A DNA stretch of 64,000 nt from Paenibacillus amylolyticus (lineage in GTDB: Bacteria > Bacillota > Bacilli > Paenibacillales > Paenibacillaceae). Location of the stretch: NCBI RefSeq assembly GCF_001570725.1, contig NZ_BCNV01000001.1:186001-250000 (forward strand), in the 5' to 3' direction. Made by a program: the position numbers and the translations under genes. This document shows, in pieces, positions 1 through 8,968 of the stretch (position 1 is its first letter; the number at the start of each line of letters is the position of its first letter). Below the pieces are notes generated by a model, which was not told the DNA's origin, did no database searches, and saw only the letters and a program-made list of their open reading frames with translations.

Positions 1-40
1 ATTAAATGTCCATATGTACATTCAGGAGTTTCATGGGAAA

Positions 41-400
41 ATGGTAGACCGCAAAAGACGCCCCGTTCTGTTACTTGGAATGGACACGCAAGCGATTACC
101 TTTCTGAGCGACCTGAACTTACCAGTATCACCAGAAGTGCTCATTGGTTTGGATGTTGAAGATCATCATGTATGTGTAAGACTTCACGCAAGGTTGCAAT
201 GGAAACAGCCCTTCGGAGAGCTCACAATGTATCATTCAAACTTGCATATTCAGCACGAACAGAAACTATATATAACTGGACAGTTAAACGCAATGCTTAC
301 TGAGGTTCAGTTTAAGGCGGTTTCCCGTTTTCAGTATGAAAAGGCGACAGAGCAAAGGGCCCTGCAAAAACCCTATCATTACATTGATTTCACCATATAA
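41..400 (+). CDS. Uncharacterised small protein, possibly PilZ-like
   Basis: A protein of about 119 residues that I do not recognise with certainty. It opens with a basic stretch (MVDRKRRP) followed by alternating hydrophobic strands, which recalls the RxxxR plus beta-barrel layout of PilZ domains, but the second PilZ motif is not clear. The frame is also open upstream to ATG 14 and the window edge. I chose ATG 41 because AGGAG lies at 24-28, although the spacing (12) is long. It is the last gene before the exopolysaccharide cluster and is separated from it by about 155 bases, so a link to that cluster is only a guess. Confidence 0.5.
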   Translation: MVDRKRRPVLLLGMDTQAITFLSDLNLPVSPEVLIGLDVEDHHVCVRLHARLQWKQPFGELTMYHSNLHIQHEQKLYITGQLNAMLTEVQFKAVSRFQYEKATEQRALQKPYHYIDFTI

Positions 401-435
401 TTCCAGGTCGAATCTTAACATTTTCTGAATAAAAC

Positions 436-478
436 ATGCACTTAACGCCATTTTACTATATTTCATAGCGTTATGCAT
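436..478. promoter_or_regulatory. Interrupted inverted repeat ahead of the EPS operon
   Basis: ATGCA-ct-TAACGC (436-448) is mirrored by GCGTTA-TGCAT (468-478) around an AT-rich 19-base centre that contains TATATT at 457-462. It sits about 80 bases before the first EPS gene. It could be an operator over the operon promoter or an RNA hairpin. No convincing -35 box is visible. Confidence 0.35.
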
Positions 479-555
479 TAGTTCTTTAACACCAAAAGCA
501 TTTGCGCAATGAATAAAAGGGCGAGGGGGATCATACTATTTCAGGAAGTTTGGAT

Positions 556-1314
556 ATGGTTGAAATGCACTGCCACATATTATCCGGTCTGGATGATGGT
601 CCTGTTCGAATGGAGCAGTCCGTTGCGATGGCTGAGAAGGCGGCAGCCTCAGGAATTACCTCCATTATTGCTACTCCGCATCACCTGAACGGGCAATACA
701 ACAATGAACCGATGGTGGTCAATCAGGCCGTGAACCTGCTTCACGCAGAACTTCGCAAACGTAATATTCGCCTGGAGATCCGTCCCGGACAGGAGATCAG
801 GGTGCATGACAACCTGATTGGAGACTTATATGCAGGGAAGTGCTGCACACTCGCCGGAAGTCGTTACATGTTGCTGGAACTGCCCTTTGGTCATATTCCC
901 TCACAGTTCCCCAGGATACTGCATGAATTACGAATAGCGGGAATTACCCCTATTATTGCTCATCCGGAACGCAATCGTGTCATTTTGAAGAAGCCAAAGC
1001 TGTTGGCTGATTATTTGAGTCAAGGTGGGTTATGTCAGCTCACGGCTCAATCTTTCACAGGGCTTTTCGGTCGAAAAGTTCGGCAGTGGTGTTTTCATTT
1101 TTGCAAAGAAAACGGGTTTCATTTCATTTCATCAGATGCGCATGATACGTGCAAAAGGACGTTTGCCATAAGTGAAGGAGAGCGAGTCATCGAGCGTCGA
1201 TTCGGAGCCGAAGCCGTCAAAAAGCTGGCAGAGAATGCATCTCACATACTATCGAATTCGAGCCTGGTCACAGAACGCTGGAAACCTCGCAAATGGCTGC
1301 TGTCCATCTGGTAG
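556..1314 (+). CDS. CpsB/YwqE-family PHP tyrosine-protein phosphatase
   Basis: A 252-residue metal-dependent phosphatase of the PHP superfamily. In this family it dephosphorylates the BY-kinase that controls capsule or EPS assembly. The N-terminal metal motif reads HCH at residues 5-7 followed by DDGP at 13-16, and the C-terminal motif SSDAHDT has D194 and H196. ATG 556 is preferred because AGGAAG (543-548) is 7 bases upstream and the protein then begins in the canonical way; TTG 550 is the alternative. It is the first gene of the EPS cluster and is followed within about 30 bases by the co-polymerase and then the kinase, the usual phosphatase-adaptor-kinase control module. Confidence 0.85.
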   Translation: MVEMHCHILSGLDDGPVRMEQSVAMAEKAAASGITSIIATPHHLNGQYNNEPMVVNQAVNLLHAELRKRNIRLEIRPGQEIRVHDNLIGDLYAGKCCTLAGSRYMLLELPFGHIPSQFPRILHELRIAGITPIIAHPERNRVILKKPKLLADYLSQGGLCQLTAQSFTGLFGRKVRQWCFHFCKENGFHFISSDAHDTCKRTFAISEGERVIERRFGAEAVKKLAENASHILSNSSLVTERWKPRKWLLSIW

Positions 1315-1346
1315 TTACATAGGTTTGATCACAACGTATAGGAGGA

Positions 1347-2102
1347 ATGAAAGTGGAACTTAAAGGATATTTTCGACTCTTACAAAAGAAACTGTGGTTG
1401 ATTGTTGCAATAGCTTTAATAGCCGGTGTGGGTGCAGGGGTCAAAAGCATTTTTTTCACTCAGCCCATCTATGAGGCAAGTTCCAAACTGATTGTGAACC
1501 AGACTTCCACCGTTCAAGGTCAGGCGATGATGGATTTCAGTATGATTCAAACCAACATCAAACTCATTAACTCGTATAGAGAAATTATTAAATCTTCCGC
1601 CATTATGGATAAAGTCGCTACCACGTATCCGGACTTGGGCTTAACCTCTGCTCAGCTCATGAATAGCACCTCCGTCTCTACAGCCAGCGAATCCCAAGTG
1701 ATGAGCATAACTGTACAAGGGACTACCTACGAAAAAGCCGCGAAAACGGTCAATGCCATCTCCAACGTGTTCCAATCTCAAATCCCCCTGATCATGAAAA
1801 TCGATAATGTGGCTATCCTCAGTGAAGCAAAAGTGGATAGTAACGTACCTCCAATCAATATGAAAACCACATTAAGCATCATTGTCAGCCTGTTCGCTGG
1901 TCTTGTACTTGCGATTGCGCTCGTATTTCTGCTGGACTATCTGGACGATACATTCAAATCCGAAACCGAACTGGAAAAAGAGCTGGGGCTTCCTGTGCTT
2001 ACAGTGATATCCAAAATGAAAAAAGATGATCTGAAAAATACGAAAAATTACGTATCTCAACAGAAAGTGGGGGATGGCAAATATGTCGCGGCTAACCAAT
2101 GA
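1347..2102 (+). CDS. Wzz/CpsC-type polysaccharide co-polymerase, kinase activator
   Basis: A 251-residue membrane protein. It has one transmembrane segment near residues 17-37, an extracytoplasmic region of about 140 residues and a second segment near 178-200, then a cytoplasmic tail (YLDDTFKSETELEKELGLPVL) typical of Gram-positive CpsC/YveK proteins that activate a separate BY-kinase. In this family it sets chain length and couples kinase state to export. RBS AGGAGG stands 5-6 bases before ATG 1347. The 3' end overlaps the start of the kinase gene, so the two are translationally coupled. Confidence 0.88.
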   Translation: MKVELKGYFRLLQKKLWLIVAIALIAGVGAGVKSIFFTQPIYEASSKLIVNQTSTVQGQAMMDFSMIQTNIKLINSYREIIKSSAIMDKVATTYPDLGLTSAQLMNSTSVSTASESQVMSITVQGTTYEKAAKTVNAISNVFQSQIPLIMKIDNVAILSEAKVDSNVPPINMKTTLSIIVSLFAGLVLAIALVFLLDYLDDTFKSETELEKELGLPVLTVISKMKKDDLKNTKNYVSQQKVGDGKYVAANQ

Positions 2103-2760
2103 AAATAACAGTCTGGTGACCTATTTTAACTCCAAATCTCAAATCTCGGAGGGATACCGTAAATTACGGACTAACATCCAGTTTTCTTCGATCGACAGTC
2201 ATATCAAAAAAATTATGGTGGCTTCGGCCGAAGCCGGCGAAGGAAAGACCACAACCATCAGCAACCTAGCGGTGACCTATGCTCAGGAAGGCAAGAAAGT
2301 TCTACTGATCGATGCGGATCTGCGTAATCCTTCTTTGCATCAGGTGTTCTCCGTACCGAATCATGTCGGTCTCAGCAGCGTGCTGTCCAATCAGTACAGT
2401 GTGGATGAGGTGCTCAGAGAAAGTTATATCGACAATCTTCAGTTGTTTACGTCTGGCCCAATTCCGCCGAACCCATCCGAGATGATCGGTTCCAAACGGA
2501 TGATCAAGCTGATTGAGGAGTTAGAGGATCAATATGATGTCATCATGTTTGATACACCGCCGGTGCTCGCAGTAACAGATGCACTCATTGTGAGTTCGTT
2601 GTGTGATGGTGTGCTGCTGGTCGTGAACTCGGGCAAGGTCAAGAAGGAATTGGTCAAGAAGACCAAGGCTGCTCTGGAACATGTGAATGCACGAATTCTG
2701 GGCGCGATCTTGAATAATATCAAAAACGCTGCAGTTCCGGTGGGCTACGGAGAGAAGTAA
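2083..2760 (+). CDS. CpsD-type bacterial tyrosine kinase (BY-kinase)
   Basis: About 225 residues. Walker A is AEAGEGKTTT with K55, Walker A' is LLIDADLRNPS, and Walker B is VIMFDTPPV, which together define the MinD-like BY-kinase family that controls polysaccharide polymerisation. ATG 2083 is chosen because a G-rich AGTGGGGG stretch (2066-2073) lies 9 bases upstream; ATG 2074 abuts it too closely. The gene overlaps the co-polymerase by 20 bases. Oddly, the C-terminus (VPVGYGEK) carries only one tyrosine, while these kinases normally end in a tyrosine cluster that is autophosphorylated. Either the regulation is reduced or phosphorylation occurs elsewhere. Confidence 0.88.
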   Translation: MSRLTNENNSLVTYFNSKSQISEGYRKLRTNIQFSSIDSHIKKIMVASAEAGEGKTTTISNLAVTYAQEGKKVLLIDADLRNPSLHQVFSVPNHVGLSSVLSNQYSVDEVLRESYIDNLQLFTSGPIPPNPSEMIGSKRMIKLIEELEDQYDVIMFDTPPVLAVTDALIVSSLCDGVLLVVNSGKVKKELVKKTKAALEHVNARILGAILNNIKNAAVPVGYGEK

Positions 2761-2858
2761 AACTTCCATCTGATGTTCCCGAAGAAACAGGTAATGTCTA
2801 CTGCACCTTTATCACTGTAGGCACTCGGTCATGCTGTGGGTTCAATGAACCTTAGACG

Positions 2859-2900
2859 TTAATCGTCAAAGGTATGACGTGAGGACGGGTTAGATGCCCT
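2859..2900 (+). other. Leader motif shared with the cardiolipin synthase gene
   Basis: The 177-base gap between the kinase and galU contains TTAATCGTCAAAG (2859-2871) followed by GTGAG and GACGG. The same 13-mer with similarly spaced GTGAG and ACGG occurs at 29040, before the cardiolipin synthase gene. A GGTTC/GAACC hairpin lies just upstream at about 2839-2851. I do not recognise a known riboswitch class. No other gene is visible in this gap. Confidence 0.3.
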
Positions 2901-2946
2901 GGTTCAACTTTTATCAAACTAAAAAAAAGAGGATAGGGTGGTATTT

Positions 2947-3849
2947 ATGAAAAAAGTGAGAAAAGCAATCATTCCTGCAGCTGGACTGGGTACTCGTTTT
3001 TTGCCAGCCACGAAAGCGATGCCCAAAGAAATGCTCCCTATTGTGGACAAACCAACTATACAGTATATCGTTGAGGAAGCCATTGCCTCTGGAATTGAAG
3101 ACATCATCATCGTAACCGGTAAAGGGAAGCGGGCGATTGAAGATCATTTCGACAACGCTTTTGAACTGGAACACAACTTGTTGGAAAAAGGCAAACTGGG
3201 CCTGCTTGAAGAGGTCCGCAAATCTTCTAATGTGGATATCCACTACATAAGACAAAAAGAGGCCAAAGGACTTGGTCATGCTGTCTGGTGTGCACGTAAC
3301 TTTATCGGTGACGAACCTTTTGCCGTGTTGCTCGGAGATGATATCGTCGTATCGGAAGTGCCATGCACCAAACAACTGATTGATCAATATGATCAGGTTC
3401 AACAATCCATTGTTGGCGTACAGACCGTACTTGCTGAACAAACAGACAGATACGGCATTGTGGACCCGTTACAATCGGATGGCCGTTTGACAGAGGTTCT
3501 CAGATTCGTAGAGAAACCTGCCCAAGGCACAGCGCCTTCCAACCTGGCGATTATGGGGAGATACGTACTGAGTCCAGAGATTTTCGAACATCTGGAGCAA
3601 CAGGAGATTGGTCAAGGGGGAGAGATTCAATTAACGGACGCGATTCAGCGTTTAAATGAGACACAAGGAGTGTATGCTTACGATTTCGAGGGAGTACGTT
3701 ATGACGTGGGCGAGAAACTGGGATTCATTTTGACGACCATCGACTTCGCTCTGCAAAAACAGGAACTTAGAATTCCAATGCTGCAAGCTCTGCAACAGAT
3801 TCTGGAAAAAGAGTCGGTAGAACATGTAGCCGGGGGGGAGTTTGAATGA
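2947..3849 (+). CDS. galU: UTP-glucose-1-phosphate uridylyltransferase
   Basis: A 300-residue enzyme that makes UDP-glucose from UTP and glucose-1-phosphate. The nucleotide-binding signature [13 protein letters not shown] is at the N-terminus, followed by [11 protein letters not shown] and, later, VLLGDDIV. Length and motifs fit the GalU/GtaB family. ATG 2947 is preferred over GTG 2938 because AGGGTGG (2935-2941) is correctly spaced and the protein then starts [10 protein letters not shown]. It feeds both glucosyl transfer and the UDP-glucose dehydrogenase encoded further down the cluster. The last four bases overlap the next gene (ATGA). Confidence 0.93.
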   Translation: MKKVRKAIIPAAGLGTRFLPATKAMPKEMLPIVDKPTIQYIVEEAIASGIEDIIIVTGKGKRAIEDHFDNAFELEHNLLEKGKLGLLEEVRKSSNVDIHYIRQKEAKGLGHAVWCARNFIGDEPFAVLLGDDIVVSEVPCTKQLIDQYDQVQQSIVGVQTVLAEQTDRYGIVDPLQSDGRLTEVLRFVEKPAQGTAPSNLAIMGRYVLSPEIFEHLEQQEIGQGGEIQLTDAIQRLNETQGVYAYDFEGVRYDVGEKLGFILTTIDFALQKQELRIPMLQALQQILEKESVEHVAGGEFE

Positions 3850-4544
3850 GTCCATCTCCCCAAACGAAGGAAGCGGAGATCGTTATGGACCCAAGTCTGG
3901 GGTACAATGCATCAACGATGGCAGGACAAAATGCAGATAAAGTGTATCTATTTATGAAAAGAATGCTCGATTTGCTGGGTTCTTTCATAGGTTTGATCAT
4001 TTTGTGCCCCTTGTTTGCGGTCATCGGAATACTGATCAAAATCGAGGCCCCGCAGGGGTCTGTTTTTTTTCGTCAGGTACGGGTCGGACAGAATGGGAAA
4101 GAGTTTCATATGTACAAATTCAGGTCGATGGTTGCGAATGCAGAAGATCTACTGGAACAGCTGATTGACCAGAATGAAGTGAATGGGAACATGTTCAAAA
4201 TGAAAAATGATCCCCGCATTACACGGATTGGCAAGTTTATTCGAAAAACCAGCCTGGATGAGCTGCCACAGTTGTGGAACGTGTTCCGAGGAGAGATGAG
4301 TCTCGTTGGACCCAGACCGGCTCTGCCCAGAGAAGTGCAGAATTACACTTCGTATGACAGACAGCGCCTGCAGATGATTCCGGGATGTACGGGATTATGG
4401 CAAGTTAGCGGTCGAAATAGTGTCGGTTTTGATGAAATGGTAGAGCTGGATCTGACGTATGCCCGTGAGCGCAATATGATGGTGGATATCAAAATTATCT
4501 TCAGAACGTTCAGGGTGCTGGTTGGTTCGAAGGATGCATTTTGA
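3846..4544 (+). CDS. Initiating sugar-1-phosphate transferase (undecaprenyl-phosphate phosphoglycosyltransferase)
   Basis: A 232-residue monotopic phosphoglycosyltransferase (bacterial sugar transferase family) that puts the first sugar-phosphate on undecaprenyl phosphate. A hydrophobic hairpin at about residues 38-62 is followed by [17 protein letters not shown], the MYKFRSM motif, a [19 protein letters not shown] core and GPRPALP, all family hallmarks. There is no long N-terminal multi-span domain, so it is the short PglC-like form. It overlaps galU by four bases (ATGA) and is therefore translationally coupled. The sugar is probably glucose, inferred only from the adjacent galU. Confidence 0.92.
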   Translation: MSPSPQTKEAEIVMDPSLGYNASTMAGQNADKVYLFMKRMLDLLGSFIGLIILCPLFAVIGILIKIEAPQGSVFFRQVRVGQNGKEFHMYKFRSMVANAEDLLEQLIDQNEVNGNMFKMKNDPRITRIGKFIRKTSLDELPQLWNVFRGEMSLVGPRPALPREVQNYTSYDRQRLQMIPGCTGLWQVSGRNSVGFDEMVELDLTYARERNMMVDIKIIFRTFRVLVGSKDAF

Positions 4545-4578
4545 AACACGATTCTGGCTTTGAGGTGGCATAGCAGAT

Positions 4579-5955
4579 ATGCAAAAGACCGGTATACTTG
4601 CTGCATTGAATATGAAGTCGTTTAATATCATTCTTTTTTCGCTGGTAGTTATCTTCGCAGCAATCTATCTTCCGCTAATCTCGGTTGTTGCACTCATATC
4701 TGTGATTCTGCTGGGCGTTTATATTAAACAGCCCAGCTGGATCTTTATGATTCTCATCGTAAGTTTTTCATTGTCTATTGATAAAATATTTAGTATTCAC
4801 CTTGCAGGACTGGATTCGCTGTCCTTCTACAAGCTGGCGATCCTGGGCTTCGTCGTCTCTCTTTTTTTACGCTTTGGTATTCGCAAAGAGATGATCTATC
4901 CTGCACTGGCGATCGGTTTTTTATTTGTGGAGAGTTATTTTCTATCGGACCTGCCGAGTAAGGTTAGTCCAATAGATCCATTCAAGGCCTTTCTGGGCGT
5001 TATTGTTCCATTTTTGTTGCTGATGCCCCATTTTTCTCGAGAGATCAGCCAACGAATCATACGTGTACTTGCCTGGTTGCCGCTGTTCAGTCTTGCTGGT
5101 GGTTATATTCTGCAACTGGCCGGCATATTGTCCATTACTAACCTGGAGATGTCGGGCGTAACCCGATTACAGGGAGCGAACATCGCAGCGCATCTGGCGA
5201 TGTTGTGTTTTATCTCGATCTGCGTCTGTCTGATTCAGATCAAGCAAGGCCATCAGGTTGTTCTGTATTACATGCTTACCTTGACACATCTGGTCATTCT
5301 GGTCCAAACGGGAACACGGGGGCCGCTTATTGCGCTGATTCCGATTATTCTGGTCTATCTTTTTGATCAACTGAAAGCCTTCATTAAAGGCAGAGTTAGT
5401 GCCATCATTCCTCTCATTCTGTTCGTTGTCGCTGTGGCCTATATGGTCATTGCGCAGTGGGACAATTATGAGATGAGGTCAGAGAGCAAGGGCTTGTCGG
5501 GAAGAGATGTAGCCTGGAATTATTTTATTGGCAAAGCGAATGAGTATCCGATATTTGGACGTGGGCTGGGCTCGACTCTCGTAGCCAATGATGGAAGTAT
5601 CTTTTCTGGCTTCGTCGTTCCGCATAATGAATACATTCGTTTTTATTACGATGGCGGGTTAGTTGGAGCCATCCTGTTGTTTCTTTCACTGCTTCTGGTG
5701 TTCCGGGCCGTATACCTCCGATTGGGCGGCATGATCCGGTTGTATTTTGCCGGCATGATTATCGGTTTCCTGACGTATTCCTTTTTTGACAATACCCTGT
5801 CTACCGTTCATCTGATTGCTCCATTCTGTATCTTCCTGAATGCGTTATATGCTACGGGAAATGGAGTCCTTACCAAGTCAGGGATCGAAGCAAAAGTCGA
5901 TGTACAGGTACAGCGAGCGAAGGACGTATCCTTTTCAAAGGAGATTAGAACATGA
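4579..5955 (+). CDS. Wzy-type polysaccharide polymerase (O-antigen ligase family)
   Basis: A 458-residue integral membrane protein with about ten to twelve predicted hydrophobic segments. It contains QTGTRGPLIAL, GLSGRDVAWNYF and an extracytoplasmic PIFGRGLGST...PHNEYIRFYYDGG stretch, the pattern seen in Wzy/WaaL proteins that polymerise repeat units outside the membrane. RBS GAGGTGG (4562-4568) precedes ATG 4579. It lies between the initiating transferase and the PssD/PssE pair. The cytoplasmic tail overlaps the next gene by four bases. Confidence 0.85.
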   Translation: MQKTGILAALNMKSFNIILFSLVVIFAAIYLPLISVVALISVILLGVYIKQPSWIFMILIVSFSLSIDKIFSIHLAGLDSLSFYKLAILGFVVSLFLRFGIRKEMIYPALAIGFLFVESYFLSDLPSKVSPIDPFKAFLGVIVPFLLLMPHFSREISQRIIRVLAWLPLFSLAGGYILQLAGILSITNLEMSGVTRLQGANIAAHLAMLCFISICVCLIQIKQGHQVVLYYMLTLTHLVILVQTGTRGPLIALIPIILVYLFDQLKAFIKGRVSAIIPLILFVVAVAYMVIAQWDNYEMRSESKGLSGRDVAWNYFIGKANEYPIFGRGLGSTLVANDGSIFSGFVVPHNEYIRFYYDGGLVGAILLFLSLLLVFRAVYLRLGGMIRLYFAGMIIGFLTYSFFDNTLSTVHLIAPFCIFLNALYATGNGVLTKSGIEAKVDVQVQRAKDVSFSKEIRT

Positions 5956-6410
5956 AGGTCTGTTTGATCAGTTCTACAGGCGGTCATTTTGATGAACTAA
6001 CCAAAATTATTCCTGCAGTTGAAGAACATGATTATTTTCTGATTACGGAAAAGAACAAAAGCAGAAAAGTAGATTCGGCACAGGGCAAAGTATACTTCTT
6101 AATGCAGCAAGAGCGTAAGAATGCGATGTTTTTACTAATTTTTGTGGCTAATATTATCAAGTCGTTCTTTCTATATCTGCGTGAGCGCCCAAAGGTGATC
6201 ATTACAACAGGGGCGGGAGCCACATATCCTTTTTGCCTCATCGGTAAAATCTTCGGTGCCAAGCTGATCTACATCGAAAGTTATGCCAAAATCTATTCCT
6301 CCAGCGCAACCGGGAGATTGATGTACAAAATCTCGGATGAGTTCTTCATCCAGTGGGAAACATTGCAGGATAGCTATCCCAATGCGAAGTACAGGGGGGC
6401 TTTATTTTGA
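5952..6410 (+). CDS. PssD/Alg14-like glycosyltransferase subunit
   Basis: A 152-residue protein beginning MKVCLISSTGGHFDEL, the N-terminal half of a GT-B enzyme as in Alg14, PssD and CpsF. It has a hydrophobic segment near residues 57-75 for membrane anchoring, then TTGAGATYPFCLIGKIFGAK and YIESYAK, which are characteristic of the family. In these systems it recruits the catalytic Alg13/PssE partner, encoded directly downstream with a four-base overlap. Together they likely add a sugar to the lipid-linked first residue; a uronic acid is possible (PssDE precedent) but not shown. Confidence 0.86.
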   Translation: MKVCLISSTGGHFDELTKIIPAVEEHDYFLITEKNKSRKVDSAQGKVYFLMQQERKNAMFLLIFVANIIKSFFLYLRERPKVIITTGAGATYPFCLIGKIFGAKLIYIESYAKIYSSSATGRLMYKISDEFFIQWETLQDSYPNAKYRGALF

Positions 6411-6886
6411 TATTTGCTATCGTTGGAACGCAGCGCTTTCCCTTCAATCGGATGTTCGAGCTTATTGACGAAGCGATTGACGCGGGCATTATTGTAGAAG
6501 AGGTTGTCGCCCAATCCGGATATACCGAGTATCAGCCGCGAAATTTCACTGTGATTCCTTTCCTCACGCAGGAAGAGATGAATGAATATGTGGAGAGAAG
6601 CAGATGCATTATTTCTCATGCAGGTGTCGGCTCCATCACGAATTCACTCGAACGTGGCAAGCCGGTTATCGTCATTCCACGCCGGAAAGAATGGGGCGAG
6701 CATGTGGATGACCATCAGCTTGAGATCTCCAAGGTTTTTCAGGAAAACGGCTATGTGGCCGTCGCGGAGAGTCAGGCTGAATTGCAAAAGCTGATTCCTT
6801 GCATAGAGCAGCAGACGTTTCAGCCATATGTGAGAAAACAGTCTGATCTGATCTCATCCATTAAAAATTACGTCAATAGTCTGTAA
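6407..6886 (+). CDS. PssE/Alg13-like glycosyltransferase subunit
   Basis: A 159-residue protein with the C-terminal GT-B half (GT28 C-terminal-like): IFAIVGTQRFPFNRM at the start and ISHAGVGSITNSLERGKPVIVIPR, which forms the nucleotide-sugar site. It starts at TTG 6407, inside the stop of the PssD gene (TTGA overlap), so it depends on coupling. Together with the preceding product it reconstitutes one glycosyltransferase. The two-piece arrangement is established for Alg13/Alg14 and PssE/PssD; the donor sugar is unknown. Confidence 0.86.
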   Translation: MIFAIVGTQRFPFNRMFELIDEAIDAGIIVEEVVAQSGYTEYQPRNFTVIPFLTQEEMNEYVERSRCIISHAGVGSITNSLERGKPVIVIPRRKEWGEHVDDHQLEISKVFQENGYVAVAESQAELQKLIPCIEQQTFQPYVRKQSDLISSIKNYVNSL

Positions 6887-6923
6887 GTGCTCTAAAGATT
6901 AACCAAGAAAAAAGGAGTCTATC

Positions 6924-7991
6924 ATGAAACCAAAAGTATTGGTTGTTGGATCATCCTTGAAGGATATGGGCGGAATTGTGAGTGTCATCAAAAACATTGA
7001 GGATTCTTCGATCTCTGAAATGTATGCCATGCAGCGGGTCGAAACGTACATCACGGGCAGCGTGTTCTCACGGCTGCTTATTTTTATACGGGGATTCATT
7101 CAATTCTGGATGAAGCTGTACACGTTCAAGCCGGATATTGTTCATATTCATATGGCAAACAACGGGAGCTTTTATCGGAAGTCTCTATTTCTGCTAACGG
7201 CTAGAAAGTTGTTTCGTAAGTCAGTCATTCTGCATATTCATGCGGCCAGCTTTGATGATTTCTACAATCAGTTCGCTCTGCAGCGCAAGTATTGTCACTA
7301 CATTCTGAATCAGGCAGACAAGTTGATTGTCTTATCCCAGACGTGGAAAGAATACTTTGCTACGATTGTGCCGGAGACAGCCATTGAGGTTCTGTATAAC
7401 GGTGTCTTTGTCAAAGAACCGTTTGCCAGAGAACAACAGGCAGCCGTTAATGCGCTCTTCATGGGCAGACTGGGTGAGCGAAAAGGAGTCTACGATCTGC
7501 TTCAGTCCATACAGCAATTGAAGGCGCTGGGCGTTACAGCTACCTTCAATCTGGCGGGGGATGGCGAAGTCGAAGAAGTCAAAGCGCTTGTACAGCAGTA
7601 TGGAATAGAGGACAGTGTCAACGTACTCGGCTGGATTAACGGAGAGCAAAAGGAAAAGCTGATGCGGGAAGCGGATCTACTGGTCCTGCCTTCTTATCAT
7701 GAGGGATTACCTATGGCCATACTTGAAGCAATGAATTGTGGCTTGCCCATTATATCGACCACCGTCGGAGGCATCCCCGAAGTGATTACAACGGGTCATA
7801 ATGGGCTGTTAATCGAGCCGGGAGATGTGCACGGGCTAACATCAGCACTGGAATATCTCATCACGGATGAAGAGGTTAGAGCAAGAATGGGTTCACATAA
7901 CAGAGCGATTATATCGGATAAATTCGATATGAATCTTCTCGTAGGCAGATTGTCAGGAATATATGATGCACTTCAAGTGAAGGTATCCTAG
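6924..7991 (+). CDS. Glycosyltransferase family 4
   Basis: A 355-residue GT-B retaining transferase. The N-terminal domain holds KPDIVHIHMANNGSFYRK; the C-terminal domain has MGRLGERKGVYDLL, LAGDGE and LPSYHEGLPMAILEAMNCGLPIIST, the GT4 donor-binding motif with the E-x7-E arrangement. RBS AAGGAGT precedes ATG 6924. It lies in the EPS operon and likely transfers glucose or mannose to the growing lipid-linked unit; the acceptor cannot be read from sequence. Confidence 0.88.
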   Translation: MKPKVLVVGSSLKDMGGIVSVIKNIEDSSISEMYAMQRVETYITGSVFSRLLIFIRGFIQFWMKLYTFKPDIVHIHMANNGSFYRKSLFLLTARKLFRKSVILHIHAASFDDFYNQFALQRKYCHYILNQADKLIVLSQTWKEYFATIVPETAIEVLYNGVFVKEPFAREQQAAVNALFMGRLGERKGVYDLLQSIQQLKALGVTATFNLAGDGEVEEVKALVQQYGIEDSVNVLGWINGEQKEKLMREADLLVLPSYHEGLPMAILEAMNCGLPIISTTVGGIPEVITTGHNGLLIEPGDVHGLTSALEYLITDEEVRARMGSHNRAIISDKFDMNLLVGRLSGIYDALQVKVS

Positions 7992-8012
7992 TGAACAGGA
8001 AAAGGTGATGAA

Positions 8013-8957
8013 ATGAACCCCTTGGTATCTTGCATCATTACGACCCATAACCGGGCCGAGTTATTGAAAAATGCGTTAAGAAGTGTGCTTGAGCAAACAC
8101 ATCCGTATCTGGAGATTTTCATTGTGGATGATGGTTCAGAAGATCAGACGCCGGATATCTGTCAGGCTTGGACCCGGGAAGATTCACGGATTCGGTACAT
8201 CCGGGTTCCGTTTCCCAAAGGAGCCAATCATGCACGGAATGTGGGGATATCCCATGCCAATGGCAAGTACATTGCATTTCTGGATGATGATGATGAATGG
8301 ATGGCTGACAAAATTAAAACCCAGGCGGAAGTGCTGGAGCGCACACAGGAATCATTCACCTTTTGCAGCAAGTATCTTGCATACACGAACGAGCAGCAGC
8401 AGGTGGTCAAACGGAAATTGTCGGTGGAACCTCGCGATGTTGTTCGGTATGAGGATCTGCTTACATTCAACTGGATCGGGGAAACGTCTAAAATCATGGT
8501 ACTTACCTCACTGGCGCGTGAAGTTCGATTCGATGAGAATCTGACATCCGCTCAGGATTACGACTTTTATCTGCGCATATTGAAGCGAGGCTATATCGCC
8601 GTGAATGTGAAAGAACCGCTGGTGGATATCAACATCCATAGTGGACCACGAATTTCAACCTCTACAACGGCCAAGTACAAGGGCCAACGCAAGATTATTT
8701 TGAAATACTACAACGATATGTCCAAGGAACAGAAGCGCCGTCAGTTACACCATTATCGAATGCTCGAATGGTCGAGAAATACGCTTCGCAATAACGTTTA
8801 TTTGAGAAAAGCACTGTCGCTGTATCCCTGGTGGAAGGATTGGGTGCTGCTCAAGCGTAATACCAAGATCATGATGCAAGGATTTTTGATGAGATTCCAT
8901 GCAAGACGCGCAGTTGGAACGTATACAGAGGAACCTGTGCGAATGAAACTAAAGTAA
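8013..8957 (+). CDS. Glycosyltransferase family 2
   Basis: A 314-residue inverting GT-A transferase. It starts PLVSCIITTHNRAELL, has the nucleotide-binding FIVDDGSED at about residues 36-44, NHARNVGISHANGKY, and the metal-binding run AFLDDDDEWM. The C-terminal third is basic and lacks transmembrane segments, so it is probably peripheral at the inner face of the membrane. RBS AAAGGTG is upstream of ATG 8013. It belongs to the EPS operon, with 21 bases from the preceding stop. Confidence 0.87.
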   Translation: MNPLVSCIITTHNRAELLKNALRSVLEQTHPYLEIFIVDDGSEDQTPDICQAWTREDSRIRYIRVPFPKGANHARNVGISHANGKYIAFLDDDDEWMADKIKTQAEVLERTQESFTFCSKYLAYTNEQQQVVKRKLSVEPRDVVRYEDLLTFNWIGETSKIMVLTSLAREVRFDENLTSAQDYDFYLRILKRGYIAVNVKEPLVDINIHSGPRISTSTTAKYKGQRKIILKYYNDMSKEQKRRQLHHYRMLEWSRNTLRNNVYLRKALSLYPWWKDWVLLKRNTKIMMQGFLMRFHARRAVGTYTEEPVRMKLK

Positions 8958-8968
8958 GAGGTGCCTGG

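Noticed and set aside
2761..2937. A c-di-GMP (GEMM) riboswitch before galU
   Set aside because: I could not match the conserved GEMM core. The motif shared with the cls leader is reported instead, without a class.
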